Shown: positions 27,095 to 36,104 of the stretch, piece by piece
Position numbering within the stretch: the stretch's first letter is position 1
Layout of the letters: every line of letters starts with the position of its first letter
NCBI RefSeq assembly: GCF_916618745.1
Contig: NZ_OU745373.1
Coordinates: 1,128,001 to 1,192,000, forward strand
From: Cardiobacterium sp. Marseille-Q4385
GTDB lineage: Bacteria > Pseudomonadota > Gammaproteobacteria > Cardiobacteriales > Cardiobacteriaceae
Reading direction: 5' to 3'
DNA length: 64,000 nt
Translations under genes and position numbers: made by a program
The notes under the pieces: model-generated
Told to the model about the DNA's origin: nothing
The model's database searches: none
Seen by the model: only the letters and a program-made list of their open reading frames with translations

Positions 27095-27289
27095 ATGACG
27101 GACAACACCTACACCAACCGCTACGGCTTGGTCTTCGACAGTCGGGAAGAACTCGAAGCCTGGGATGCTTATGTTGAAGAACGCCTTGCCAAAGCGCGGC
27201 AAACGCCCGTTATCAGCTACGAAGAAGCAAAAGAAGAAATCCGCTTGCTACGTGAGAGCCTGCGCAATGTACCGCATACGATGGAATAA
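27095..27289 (+). CDS. Putative ParD-like antitoxin
   Basis: A 64-residue charged protein with predicted helices (DSREELEAWDAYVEERLAKAR and EEAKEEIRLLRESL). Size, position and overlap with a ParE-like protein indicate the antitoxin of a type II pair. No clear ribbon-helix-helix sequence can be assigned, so the family is inferred from context. AGGAGA at 27083 supports ATG 27095. The 3-prime end overlaps the toxin gene by 23 nt, which couples their translation. Confidence 0.65.
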   Translation: MTDNTYTNRYGLVFDSREELEAWDAYVEERLAKARQTPVISYEEAKEEIRLLRESLRNVPHTME

Positions 27290-27563
27290 AGCGGCTATCC
27301 ACGCCTTGCAAACCATCGCTGCATACCTGAAAGAAGAGCGTGGTGTGCCGTGGGTCGCGGACAGAGTCATCGCCGATATCGAAAGAATCATCGATGACTA
27401 CATCGCCTTCATGCCGCGCATGTTCACCCAATTATCCGGCAGCACAGCGCACGCCTGCTGCCTGCCCTACCCCTACATCATCTACTACGACATTGACGAA
27501 ATCCGCCACAGCGTGACCATCCTCGACATCATCCACGGCGCCCAAGGCGAGCGGCGCCGTTAA
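27267..27563 (+). CDS. ParE/RelE-superfamily toxin
   Basis: A 98-residue protein with the RelE/ParE fold pattern: IRWNKAAIHALQTIAAYL at the N-terminus, a central helix ERIIDDYIAFMP, then a strand CCLPYPYIIYYDID and TILDIIHGAQ at the end. ParE toxins inhibit gyrase; RelE types cut mRNA. The IAAYLKEERG helix and HGAQ ending favour the ParE branch. ATG 27267 is inside the antitoxin gene, the usual arrangement. Confidence 0.75.
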   Translation: MYRIRWNKAAIHALQTIAAYLKEERGVPWVADRVIADIERIIDDYIAFMPRMFTQLSGSTAHACCLPYPYIIYYDIDEIRHSVTILDIIHGAQGERRR

Positions 27564-27622
27564 CCACTTACCCGCATCCGGCGGGCGCGACAGATTGGCC
27601 TTCACTCATACGGAGAACATGC

Positions 27623-28159
27623 ATGAAAAAAATCCTGACCTTTATCATCTTGGGCATCCTTGTTATTGCCACCGCTATTGGCGCCTATCTATACAGTCAA
27701 AATGAAATCGAAATTCCAGATGAAACCGTCATAACCGCTATCAAGGCCCAATTCCCGCTGGAAGTGAAAGAGTCCGTATTCTCGATCGGCACCATCAAAC
27801 TCTCTCATCCCAACATTCGTATTGAAAATAACGAAATCATCATCGAAACCGCCTACGAATTTACCAATGCCGAACACACCGAGCACATACAGGCACAAGC
27901 GACCTTTAGTAGTGATGTGGATGACCGCAACGGTAAACTGTATCTGCGGCGCTTTGATCTGAAACAACTGCGCAAAGACGGACAGAATATCGAGGCGGAC
28001 AAATACGCACTGACCATGATTGGCAGCCTGGATTTTGAACTGCGGGAGAAAAAACCGCTGCTGTATTTGGGCCATATCGTAAATCCTCAATCCATATACG
28101 ACGTTAACGTTAAAAACAGCAAAGTCGTCATAGAGAAAAAAAGAATGAAATTGTGGTGA
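27623..28159 (+). CDS. Membrane-anchored protein, possibly DUF1439/YceB-like
   Basis: A 178-residue protein with one N-terminal membrane segment (about residues 4-24) and a periplasmic remainder rich in alternating beta-strand pattern. The ETVITAIKAQFPL start and the I-K-L-S-H-P block faintly resemble DUF1439, but there is no lipobox and I do not claim the family. It is more AT-rich than its neighbours. It lies alone between the toxin gene and mutL. Confidence 0.6.
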   Translation: MKKILTFIILGILVIATAIGAYLYSQNEIEIPDETVITAIKAQFPLEVKESVFSIGTIKLSHPNIRIENNEIIIETAYEFTNAEHTEHIQAQATFSSDVDDRNGKLYLRRFDLKQLRKDGQNIEADKYALTMIGSLDFELREKKPLLYLGHIVNPQSIYDVNVKNSKVVIEKKRMKLW

Positions 28160-28203
28160 ACACGCGCCCATACCAATAACTCGTTTTTATATCACTCACC
28201 CCC

Positions 28204-30048
28204 ATGCCCCGCATCCAGCAACTGCCCAACAGCCTCATCAACCAGATCGCCGCCGGTGAAGTTATCGAACGCCCTGCTTCCGTGGTCAAAGAAATCATCG
28301 AAAACGCCATCGACGCCGGAGCGACCGACATCGACATCGACATCGAAGACGGTGGCGGCAAACTCATCCGCGTCCGCGACAACGGCTGCGGCATCCATCC
28401 CGACGATCTCGTCCTCGCCTTCGCCACCCACGCCACCAGCAAAATCCAGAACATCGACGACCTCGAACACATCACCACCCTCGGCTTTCGTGGCGAAGCC
28501 CTGCCGAGTATTGCCTCCGTCTCCAAAACCACCCTGACCAGCCGTGCCGAAGGACAAGAACAAGCCTGGCGCATCAGTCCGCATCTGGGGCTCACCGTCA
28601 GCCCCGCCGCACACCCGCCCGGCACCACCATCGAAATCCGCGACCTTTTCTACAACACCCCGGCGCGGAAAAAATTCCTCAAAAGCGAGCGCACCGAGCG
28701 TGCCCACATCCAGCAACTCGTGCAGAGCCTCGCCCTCAGCCATACGGGCATCCGCATCCACCTGAAAAACCACGGCAAAACCCTCGGCGACTACGGCGGC
28801 GACGACCTCACCACGCGCATCCAGAGCGTGCTTGGCGACGAACTGCTCGAACAGGCCGTCGCGATTGACGCCTGCGCCGCCGACATGCACCTCTATGGCC
28901 GCGTCGGCCTGCCCACCTGCACCCACACCCAGCCTGACCAACAATACTTCTACATCAACGGCCGCATCATCCGCGACAAAATCATCGCTCACGCCATCCG
29001 TCAGGCCTACCAGGACATGACCTACCACGGCCGCCACCCCATCTACGTCCTCTACCTCGACATCAACCCCGAACTCATCGACGTCAACGCCCACCCCGCC
29101 AAACATGAAGTCCGCTTCCGCGAAAGCCGCCTCACCCACGACTTCATTTACAGCAGCCTCAACCACGCCCTGCGCGGCAACATCCCCGCCAATGCACCCA
29201 CGCCGCCGCCCGCCACTCCGCCCGCCGCTCCGCCTGTCCGCAGCAGCGCGGACGACAGCGCGCCGCGTCCACGGCAAACCCCGCTCTACCTCGCGGGCAG
29301 CGAACGCCGCCCCGGCCGCAGCGCCGTCGCCGAAAGCACCGCTTACTACCAATGGGCGCAACACATTCCCGCCCCACCACCGCCCGCCTCCGCCTATACG
29401 CCGCCGGCAGACGGCATCACGCCCAGCCCCGTCCTTCCCGCCGCCGCAGAACAGGCGCAGGAACACCCGCTCGGCTACGCCCTCGGCCAAATTCACAACA
29501 TCTTCATCCTCGCGCAGAACGCGCACGGCCTCGTCATCGTCGATATGCACGCCGCGCACGAACGCATCCTCTATGAACGCCTGAAACAACAACTGCGCGC
29601 ACAAAACCCGCAAACCCAGCACCTGCTCATCCCGCAAAGCCTCGCCGCCACTCCGGCGATCCTCGATACCCTTGCGCGGCACCATGACTGGCTCGCCCGC
29701 CTCGGCTACACCCTGGCGGCAAGTGCGGACGAAAGCCGTATCCACATCACCACCGTTCCCGCCCTGCTCAAACACGCGCCCGCGCCGGAAATCGTCGGCG
29801 AACTGCTGCATGAACTGGGCGAGTACCCGGCGAGCACCGCCATCGCCCGTCTCGAAGACCAGATCCTCTCGCGCCTCTCCTGCCACAAAGCCGTGCGCGC
29901 CCACGACGCCCTCAATCTCGACGAAATGAACCAGCTGCTGCGCGACATCGAAAACACCCCGGCCAGCGGGCAATGCAACCACGGCCGCCCGACCTGGATC
30001 CAGCTTTCGACCGACGAGATCGGCAAATACTTCATGCGCGGCGAATGA
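28204..30048 (+). CDS. mutL: DNA mismatch repair protein MutL (endonuclease type)
   Basis: MutL couples MutS mismatch recognition to strand incision. The 614-residue protein has the GHKL ATPase motifs ENAIDAGAT, DNGCGI and GFRGEAL. A proline- and alanine-rich linker spans about residues 325-410. The C-terminal domain carries DMHA(x)2E(x)4E near residue 447 plus SCHKAVRAHD and CNHGRPT. These are motifs of MutL proteins that cut DNA themselves, as in species without MutH, unlike E. coli MutL. Confidence 0.95.
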   Translation: MPRIQQLPNSLINQIAAGEVIERPASVVKEIIENAIDAGATDIDIDIEDGGGKLIRVRDNGCGIHPDDLVLAFATHATSKIQNIDDLEHITTLGFRGEALPSIASVSKTTLTSRAEGQEQAWRISPHLGLTVSPAAHPPGTTIEIRDLFYNTPARKKFLKSERTERAHIQQLVQSLALSHTGIRIHLKNHGKTLGDYGGDDLTTRIQSVLGDELLEQAVAIDACAADMHLYGRVGLPTCTHTQPDQQYFYINGRIIRDKIIAHAIRQAYQDMTYHGRHPIYVLYLDINPELIDVNAHPAKHEVRFRESRLTHDFIYSSLNHALRGNIPANAPTPPPATPPAAPPVRSSADDSAPRPRQTPLYLAGSERRPGRSAVAESTAYYQWAQHIPAPPPPASAYTPPADGITPSPVLPAAAEQAQEHPLGYALGQIHNIFILAQNAHGLVIVDMHAAHERILYERLKQQLRAQNPQTQHLLIPQSLAATPAILDTLARHHDWLARLGYTLAASADESRIHITTVPALLKHAPAPEIVGELLHELGEYPASTAIARLEDQILSRLSCHKAVRAHDALNLDEMNQLLRDIENTPASGQCNHGRPTWIQLSTDEIGKYFMRGE

Positions 30049-30125
30049 ACGTCCGCGCTATCCCGGCATCCCGCCCATCCCTGGCGGCGGTGATGCGTGT
30101 TTTTTATCTTTAATGAGGAATCGCC

Positions 30126-31367
30126 ATGAATCATGCCGTCGAACGCTTTTTGCACGTGTTACAGGAACAGGACGCTGCCGGCTACGCCTATCCGCCCGCC
30201 GATGCCGCTGCGCTGGCCGCATTTGAAGCGGCGCACGGCATCACCCTGCCTCCCGCCCTGCGTGAGCTGTACCAGGTCATGAACGGGCAGGAGAGCGAAG
30301 TGCTCAACGCCGTGCCGTACCGCCTGTTGCCGTTGACGGAAATCCCACAGGTGCAGGCGCGCCTGCTGGCGCATATCGAGCAGGCCTTCGGCGCGGACTG
30401 GGCGGCGTTCCGCCTGCCCGATTTTGAGGACGGCGCAGCGGTGCGCGAGGTGCTGTTTGATGCGGCACGCCTGCCGGTCTTCCAGAATACGAACAACGAT
30501 TTCTACTGCCTGGATTTCATCCCGGCGCCCGACGGCGTGCAGGGCCAGATAGTCGCCGTGATGGGCGAACCGACGCCGGACGATATGGCGCCGCTGCTGC
30601 TGATGTTCGATACCTTTGAAGAGTGTCTGGAAGATATTGCCGTTGATATGAGCGATGACACCCCGCTGGATATCGAATCCTTCCTGGCACAAACGGGGGA
30701 GGATCTGGACGCCTTCGGCGATCTGCTCGGCATCGCGCAGCAGGATTTCGGCGCTTATGACGCGGCGGTCGAGGCGCATATCGTCCGCACACTGGGGGAA
30801 ACCGACGGCGTGCTGCGCCATATGGCCGAAGACGACGAACTGAAGCGGATACACATCCACCACCTCGCGGCGAATGAAACGCGGCCGTTTCAGGTGCTCA
30901 TCACCAGCGGCATGGGCGATCCGGCGCAAGCGGGGCAAGAAGAAGCGGCGGCGCGGACGGAACTGGTGCTGCTGCTGCCACCACAGTGGAATATTCAGGC
31001 GGACGACCCTGCTGCCGCCTGGCCGCTGCAATGGCTGCAAATCATCGCGCAAATGCCGGTTCCCCCCAGCTTCGCGCCGGGGCGGGGCAGGATTATCGCG
31101 CTCGATCGAGACCGGAAAGAGACCTTGCCCGGCACGCCGTTCGGCGGTTTTTTCCTCTATCCGCCGCTGGTCAGCCTGCCGCAGGATTTCCTGCACCTGA
31201 CCCTGCCCGATGGCGGGGAGGTAACGTTCCTTGCGCTACTGCCGCTCTATCCCGCCGAAGTCGCCCTGCTGGAAGAAGAGAACGGCCTGGCGCGCCTCTT
31301 TGCCGCCTTTTCGCAGCATCAGGTAACGGAATGCGTGGATGTGACCCGCCCCGATTGCGCTTCATGA
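30126..31367 (+). CDS. SMI1/KNR4 protein with C-terminal suppressor-of-fused-like domain
   Basis: A 413-residue acidic cytosolic protein. Residues about 5-170 match the SMI1/KNR4 pattern (FEAAHGITLPPALRELYQVMNGQ, then FDTFEECLEDIA). Residues about 230-400 look like a suppressor-of-fused domain (LVLLLPPQWNI, WPLQWLQIIAQMP, GGFFLYPP, FLALLPLYPAEVALL). Both domains are common in immunity proteins of polymorphic toxin systems, but no toxin gene is adjacent. The 25-bp repeat array begins about 20 nt after its stop. Confidence 0.7.
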   Translation: MNHAVERFLHVLQEQDAAGYAYPPADAAALAAFEAAHGITLPPALRELYQVMNGQESEVLNAVPYRLLPLTEIPQVQARLLAHIEQAFGADWAAFRLPDFEDGAAVREVLFDAARLPVFQNTNNDFYCLDFIPAPDGVQGQIVAVMGEPTPDDMAPLLLMFDTFEECLEDIAVDMSDDTPLDIESFLAQTGEDLDAFGDLLGIAQQDFGAYDAAVEAHIVRTLGETDGVLRHMAEDDELKRIHIHHLAANETRPFQVLITSGMGDPAQAGQEEAAARTELVLLLPPQWNIQADDPAAAWPLQWLQIIAQMPVPPSFAPGRGRIIALDRDRKETLPGTPFGGFFLYPPLVSLPQDFLHLTLPDGGEVTFLALLPLYPAEVALLEEENGLARLFAAFSQHQVTECVDVTRPDCAS

Positions 31368-31388
31368 CAAACCGTAGTGCCGCCAAGC

Positions 31389-31663
31389 GGGCAAATACGC
31401 CGCTTAACGGGCCCAGCATTTACGCCGCTTGACGGGCCCAGAATTTACGCCGCCTGGCGGGCCCAGCATTTGCGTCGCTTGGCGGACCCAGCATTTGCGC
31501 CGCTTGACGGACCCAGCATTTGCGCCGCTTGACGGACCCAGCATTTGCGCCGCTTGACGGACCCAGCATTTGCGCCGCTTAACGGGCCCAGCATTTACGC
31601 CGCTTGACGGGTCCAGCATTTGCGCCGCTTGGCGGGCCCAGCATTTGCGCCGCTTGGCGGGCC
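31389..31663. repeat. Tandem array of eleven 25-bp repeats
   Basis: Eleven head-to-tail units with an exact 25-bp period start at 31389 (degenerate), 31414, 31439, 31464, 31489, 31514, 31539, 31564, 31589, 31614 and 31639. Each unit reads CAGCATTT-R-CG, then CCGCTTGRCGG, then RCC or GCC. The core CCGC-TTG-GCGG is a small palindrome. The four central units are nearly identical. There are no spacers. Copies of the flanking motif ACAAACCGYAGTGC sit on both sides (31367-31380 and 31694-31707). Confidence 0.95.
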
Positions 31664-31688
31664 CGGTGCCCCCCCAGTAATGAAGTCG

Positions 31689-32270
31689 CTATAACAAACC
31701 GCAGTGCTGGAAATAGCGGCGGTAAGCGGCGATTTTCTCCGCGAGTTTGAGCGGATAGGCGCGAGAGGTGGAAGGGAGGCGGGTCAATTCCAGCGTCCGC
31801 CCGTCCAGCTGGAAAGTCAGGCTCTGCCCGGTTTTCAGCGCCGCTTTCCCGCCGGGGACAAAGCCGAGCAGGACGTCGGTCGCCTTGCCGCCGGTGGTGA
31901 AGATATGGCGCAACTGCGGCAGATCTGCCAGCACGGCGGGCAGAACCAGGGTCTCGACGATGCGCAGGTGGGCATCGGCGGCATTGCCCTTCTCGCGGAT
32001 GGCGCGGCGCACACTGGGGCAGATGGCGATGCCGCGTGCGACGAGGAAGGCACGGATACGCCCGGCATCAAAGCGTTTTTCCCCGACCACTTCGAAATAA
32101 GCGGGGTCGTCAAAGAAGAGGCTGCCATAGACGCGCCACATATCGTTCTGGTAGTTGGGATAGTGGAATGCCATGCTGCGCTTTTCCGCCGGCGGCGGGA
32201 AACTGCCGCTCATCATCACGGTCGCCTGCGGCGGCAGTAGCGGCGGGAAGGGGGGGGTTTCGATTTCCAT
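31689..32270 (-). CDS. Uracil-DNA glycosylase superfamily protein
   Basis: A 193-residue protein with the glycosylase active-site pattern MMSGSFPPPAEKRSMAFHYPNYQNDMWRVYG, similar to Mug/TDG-type and related families. A second conserved part is HIFTTGGKATDVLL, followed by LPSTSRAY. It probably removes uracil or damaged bases from DNA; the exact clade is unclear. It lies after degQ on the minus strand but behind a terminator, so it likely has its own promoter. Its 3-prime end abuts the repeat array. Confidence 0.8.
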   Translation of the reverse strand: MEIETPPFPPLLPPQATVMMSGSFPPPAEKRSMAFHYPNYQNDMWRVYGSLFFDDPAYFEVVGEKRFDAGRIRAFLVARGIAICPSVRRAIREKGNAADAHLRIVETLVLPAVLADLPQLRHIFTTGGKATDVLLGFVPGGKAALKTGQSLTFQLDGRTLELTRLPSTSRAYPLKLAEKIAAYRRYFQHCGLL

Positions 32271-32298
32271 AAAAACTCCGGGAAGAAAGCAGGGTCAT

Positions 32299-32328
32299 GA
32301 AAAAAGGGCTGCGATGCAGCCCTTTTTT
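32299..32328 (-). terminator. Intrinsic terminator after the DegQ/MucD gene
   Basis: AAAAAGGGCTGC and GCAGCCCTTTTTT form a perfect stem around GAT. Read on the minus strand it ends the protease gene; it could also act in the other direction. Confidence 0.9.
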
Positions 32329-32342
32329 GTTGCGCCAGGCGG

Positions 32343-33731
32343 TTATGGTTGCAGCGCGAGATAGAGGTTTTGCCCATTACGGGAGATGAGCAGCGGTACC
32401 GGACGCTTGCTGTTGGCTTTTTCCAGCAGGCTGCGCGCCGTTTTCACGTCTTCAACGCGCTTTCCGCCGACTGCGACGAGGATGTCGTTCTCGCGCAGAC
32501 CAGAGCGTTCCGCCGCCGAACCGCTTTTCACGCCGCTGATGCGCACGCCTTTACCTTTGTATTTCAAGGCCTCGCGGCTTTCTTCATCGAGTGCGCTCAG
32601 GCTCAGGCCGCGCACCGCCTGCGTCGTTGCTTTACCCGCACCAAGTATGTCGTCACCTGCGTCATTGAGGTTGCCGATTTCGACTTTGACGATGATTTCT
32701 TTACCGTCGCGCAGCAGTTTGACATCAACCTTGTTGCCAATCGGTGCGGTAGCGACCAGCGCCGGCAGGTCGGCAGATTTCTGCACGGGTTTGCCGTTAA
32801 ATTCGATGATGACGTCGCCGTTTTCGATGCCCGCTTTGGCGGCTGGCGAGTTTTCCATGACTTCGGCAACGAGTGCGCCATGCGGGCTGTCCATGCCGAA
32901 GGATTCGGCCAGGGTTTGATCCAGCCCCTGAATCAGCACGCCGAGCCAGCCGCGCACCACTTCGCCCTTGTCTTTCAACTGGTCGGCGATGTTTTTCGCC
33001 ATGTTGATGGGGATGGAGAAAGCGAGGCCGTTGAAGGCGCCGCTGCGGCTGTAAATCTGCGAGTTGATGGCGATAACTTCGCCTTTACTATTAAAGAGCG
33101 GGCCGCCGGAATTGCCGGGGTTGACCGCCGCATCGGTCTGGATGAACGGTACATAATCGCCGCGCGGCAGGTTGCGGGCGACTGCGCTGACAATGCCCTT
33201 CGTCGCGGTGTGGGTGAAGCCGAAGGGCGAGCCGATGGCCAGCACCCAGTCGCCGACCTGTACCTGATCAGAATCACCGAGTTTGGCGACGGGCAGGTGT
33301 TCACCCTGGATTTTCACCAGCGCGATGTCGGTGCGTTTGTCGAGGCCGATGACTTCGGCGCTGTATTCCTTGTTGTTATTGAGCTGCACGCGCACCTTGT
33401 CCGCCCCTTCGACAACGTGCGCATTAGTGAGGATGTAGCCGTCGCTATCGATGATGAAGCCGGAGCCCTGCCCTTCCAGCACTCGCTCCCTGGGTGCATC
33501 CTGCTCAAAGGGTAAGGCACCGAACGGGGCGGGCAGGCCAAAGAAGTCTTCAAACACCTCTGGCGGCAGGCCATTAAACGTCGTCGGCTCCTTGACGCGG
33601 CTTTCCACCTCGATGCTGACCACCGCATCCTTGGTCTTTGCGACCAGAGCGGTGAAGTCGGGGGCGGGGTCGGCAAAACCTGTCGGGATGGTAAACGCCA
33701 AAGCCAACATAACCAATGTTTTATTCATCAA
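32343..33731 (-). CDS. degQ: DegQ/MucD-type periplasmic serine endoprotease
   Basis: An HtrA-family protease that degrades misfolded envelope proteins. The 462-residue protein has a signal peptide (residues 1-20), the triad His105 (TNAHVV), Asp135 (RTDIALVK) and Ser208 (GNSGGP), then two PDZ domains (near 250-340 and 370-460). The FF-GLPAPF loop is DegQ/MucD-like. It is divergent from an OmpR-type two-component system, sharing a 94-bp promoter region, which hints at envelope-stress control. Confidence 0.93.
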   Translation of the reverse strand: MMNKTLVMLALAFTIPTGFADPAPDFTALVAKTKDAVVSIEVESRVKEPTTFNGLPPEVFEDFFGLPAPFGALPFEQDAPRERVLEGQGSGFIIDSDGYILTNAHVVEGADKVRVQLNNNKEYSAEVIGLDKRTDIALVKIQGEHLPVAKLGDSDQVQVGDWVLAIGSPFGFTHTATKGIVSAVARNLPRGDYVPFIQTDAAVNPGNSGGPLFNSKGEVIAINSQIYSRSGAFNGLAFSIPINMAKNIADQLKDKGEVVRGWLGVLIQGLDQTLAESFGMDSPHGALVAEVMENSPAAKAGIENGDVIIEFNGKPVQKSADLPALVATAPIGNKVDVKLLRDGKEIIVKVEIGNLNDAGDDILGAGKATTQAVRGLSLSALDEESREALKYKGKGVRISGVKSGSAAERSGLRENDILVAVGGKRVEDVKTARSLLEKANSKRPVPLLISRNGQNLYLALQP

Positions 33732-33825
33732 TACCTCTGCTTGCTTTAAGATAGGTCGCGCATTTTGGCCAACCCCACCTTACATCAGCCGAAACGGTCG
33801 ATTAAAGAAAAATAAGGAGCAACTC

Positions 33826-34515
33826 ATGCACGTTTTGATCATCGAAGACGACAAAGACGTCGCCGCCTACATCACCAAAGGACTCAGCGAAAGCGGCTAC
33901 GTCGTCGATGCCGCACATACCGGCAGCGAAGGGCTTGCCATGGCGCAAAGCGGCCAGTACGACATCCTTATCGTGGACCGCATGCTGCCCGAAATGGACG
34001 GCCTCTCCGTGATCGCTCAACTGCGCAAGGAAGGCATGAGCACCCCCGTCCTTATCCTCTCGGCGCTCGGCGAAGTGGATGACCGCGTCGAAGGGCTCGC
34101 CGCCGGCGGCGACGACTACCTCGTCAAGCCCTACGCCTTCTCCGAACTGCTCGCCCGCGTGCGTGCGCTGACCCGCCGCCGCGGCGGCGAAATCCAGGAT
34201 CAGATGATGCTGGAAGTCGCAGATCTGCAACTTGACCGCTTAAAACGCAAAGTCACCCGTGGCGGTAAAAAAATCAACCTGCAACCGCGCGAATTCCGCC
34301 TGCTCGAATACCTGATGAGCAACGCCGGCCAGGTCGTCACCCGCACCATGCTGCTCGAAAAAGTCTGGGAATACCATTTCGACCCGCAGACCAACGTCAT
34401 CGACGTCCACATCTCGCGCCTGCGCAGCAAAATCGACAAAGACTTCGAACCCCCTCTAATTCACACCGAGCGTGGCGCAGGATACAGCCTCTATGACCCA
34501 AGCGGCTATAACTAA
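33826..34515 (+). CDS. OmpR-family response regulator
   Basis: A 229-residue regulator: receiver domain with acidic pocket Glu7/Asp8, phospho-acceptor Asp51 in IVDRMLPEMDG and the Lys of DDYLVKPY, then a winged-helix domain ending with NVIDVHISRLRSKID and ERGAGYSLY. AAGGAG at 33814 supports ATG 33826; the longer open frame overlaps degQ. It overlaps the kinase gene by 23 nt. Divergent degQ is a plausible target. Confidence 0.92.
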   Translation: MHVLIIEDDKDVAAYITKGLSESGYVVDAAHTGSEGLAMAQSGQYDILIVDRMLPEMDGLSVIAQLRKEGMSTPVLILSALGEVDDRVEGLAAGGDDYLVKPYAFSELLARVRALTRRRGGEIQDQMMLEVADLQLDRLKRKVTRGGKKINLQPREFRLLEYLMSNAGQVVTRTMLLEKVWEYHFDPQTNVIDVHISRLRSKIDKDFEPPLIHTERGAGYSLYDPSGYN

Positions 34516-36049
34516 GCGCCTGCGCGATTGGGGGAAGGCGGTGCGCACCACCGCCTTCAAATTTTCCCTGCTCTTTACCCTGGCATCGAGCTTCGTCACC
34601 GGCATCTCGATGTACACCCTCTACCGCAGCGCCGAAAAAGAAATCCGCGAACAAATCGACTCCCGCCTCCTCGCCGAAACCACCAGCCTGCGCCGCCGCT
34701 TCGAAGAACGCACCAGCATCGGCCTCTACACCCCGGTGCTCGGCATCATCGAACGCGTCCCCGGCGACCCGAACATCACCTTCTGCGTCACCGCCCGTAG
34801 CAGCGGCACGAACAGCGTCAGCGGCTACAGCGACAACAACCCCTTCACCAACGGTTTTGCGACCAACAGCCCCATCAGCGCACCGAGCGACGGCGTATCC
34901 ACCAGCGTGGACAGCAACGTCGCCGACCTCATCATCCTCGACAGCAGCGTCGCCGACCTCTGCCGCATCAATACTGCCGATGCCGACAACAGCGTCGGCA
35001 GCAGCATGCGCATCAACCTCGTCATGCGCGTTGTCGTCGTCAACACCGCCGACAACCGCTACACCCTCATCACTGCCTACGACACCACAAACGAGCGGAA
35101 AATGCTGCGGCGGATGCTCGATAACACCATCTACGTCACCGGCTTCCTCATCCTGATCGCCTTCATCGGCGCCTTCCTCATCGGCTACACCATCATCCAC
35201 AGCATCTCGCGCATCTCGCGCACCGCGCGGCGTATCGTGGACGGCGACTTCGCCGAACGCGTCCCCATCCGTGCCAACGATGCCGACGAAATGAACCAGC
35301 TCGCCGATGACCTGAACCACATGCTCGATCGCATCGAAGCCCTCATCACCAGCCAGCGGCAAGTGACAAACAACATCGCCCACGACCTCAGAAGCCCGCT
35401 GAACCGCCTGCGCAACCGCATGGAAGTGGCACTACTCGACCGCAACAGCGACAACAAAACCCTGCGCGACGTCATCGCCGACTCCGTCGAAGACGCCGAA
35501 AACCTGCTCAAAACCTTCAACGCCCTCCTCAGCATCGCGCAAGTCGAAAGCCGCGCCAAAGACGACTTCACCCACACCAGCCTGAGCGACATCTGCGAAG
35601 ACCTTGCCGAACTCTACGACGTCTTGAGCGAAGACGGCGAACACACCTTCGCCGCCAGCATCGAACCCGGCCTCGACATCATGGGCAACCGCCAACTCAT
35701 CGCGCAAGCCATCACCAACCTGCTCGACAATGCCGTCAAATACACGCCGAGCGGCGGCAACATCCGCCTCAGCGCCGAAAAACGCGGCGACAACATCCTG
35801 ATCAACGTCGCCGACAACGGCAAAGGCATCCCGCCGGACAAACGCGACGACGTGCTGAAACGCTTCGTCCGCCTCGACAGCGCGCGCAGCACCCCCGGTA
35901 ACGGCCTCGGCCTGTCGCTGGTCAGCGCCATCGTCGCCCTGCACAACGGCAGCCTGACCCTGCACGACAACAAACCCGGTTTGCGCATCCAGATTACCCT
36001 GCCGACAGAAACCGCCTACCTGCGCCGCCAGCACGAAAGCCAGTACTGA
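34493..36049 (+). CDS. Sensor histidine kinase
   Basis: A 518-residue inner-membrane kinase paired with the preceding regulator. It has a first membrane helix near 20-40, a periplasmic sensor of about 150 residues rich in Ser, Asn and Asp, a second helix (VTGFLILIAFIGAFLIGYTII), a HAMP linker, and the H-box NNIAHDLRSPLNRLRNRME. The ATPase domain has NLLDNAVKYTP, DNGKGIP and GNGLGLSL. I chose ATG 34493; an upstream in-frame ATG at 34472 is possible. The signal is unknown. Confidence 0.92.
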   Translation: MTQAAITKRLRDWGKAVRTTAFKFSLLFTLASSFVTGISMYTLYRSAEKEIREQIDSRLLAETTSLRRRFEERTSIGLYTPVLGIIERVPGDPNITFCVTARSSGTNSVSGYSDNNPFTNGFATNSPISAPSDGVSTSVDSNVADLIILDSSVADLCRINTADADNSVGSSMRINLVMRVVVVNTADNRYTLITAYDTTNERKMLRRMLDNTIYVTGFLILIAFIGAFLIGYTIIHSISRISRTARRIVDGDFAERVPIRANDADEMNQLADDLNHMLDRIEALITSQRQVTNNIAHDLRSPLNRLRNRMEVALLDRNSDNKTLRDVIADSVEDAENLLKTFNALLSIAQVESRAKDDFTHTSLSDICEDLAELYDVLSEDGEHTFAASIEPGLDIMGNRQLIAQAITNLLDNAVKYTPSGGNIRLSAEKRGDNILINVADNGKGIPPDKRDDVLKRFVRLDSARSTPGNGLGLSLVSAIVALHNGSLTLHDNKPGLRIQITLPTETAYLRRQHESQY

Positions 36050-36104
36050 AAAACCGCATCGCGGCCCCACCTGAAGGCAATCACCCAAACCACAAGGAGC
36101 CCCC

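Noticed and set aside
31404..31619. 71-codon open frame on the minus strand across the tandem array
   Set aside because: It exists only because the repeat lacks stops; the protein is a 25-residue periodic artefact and has no ribosome site.
31389..31663. CRISPR array
   Set aside because: Units are directly adjacent with a 25-bp period and no variable spacers; no cas genes are near.
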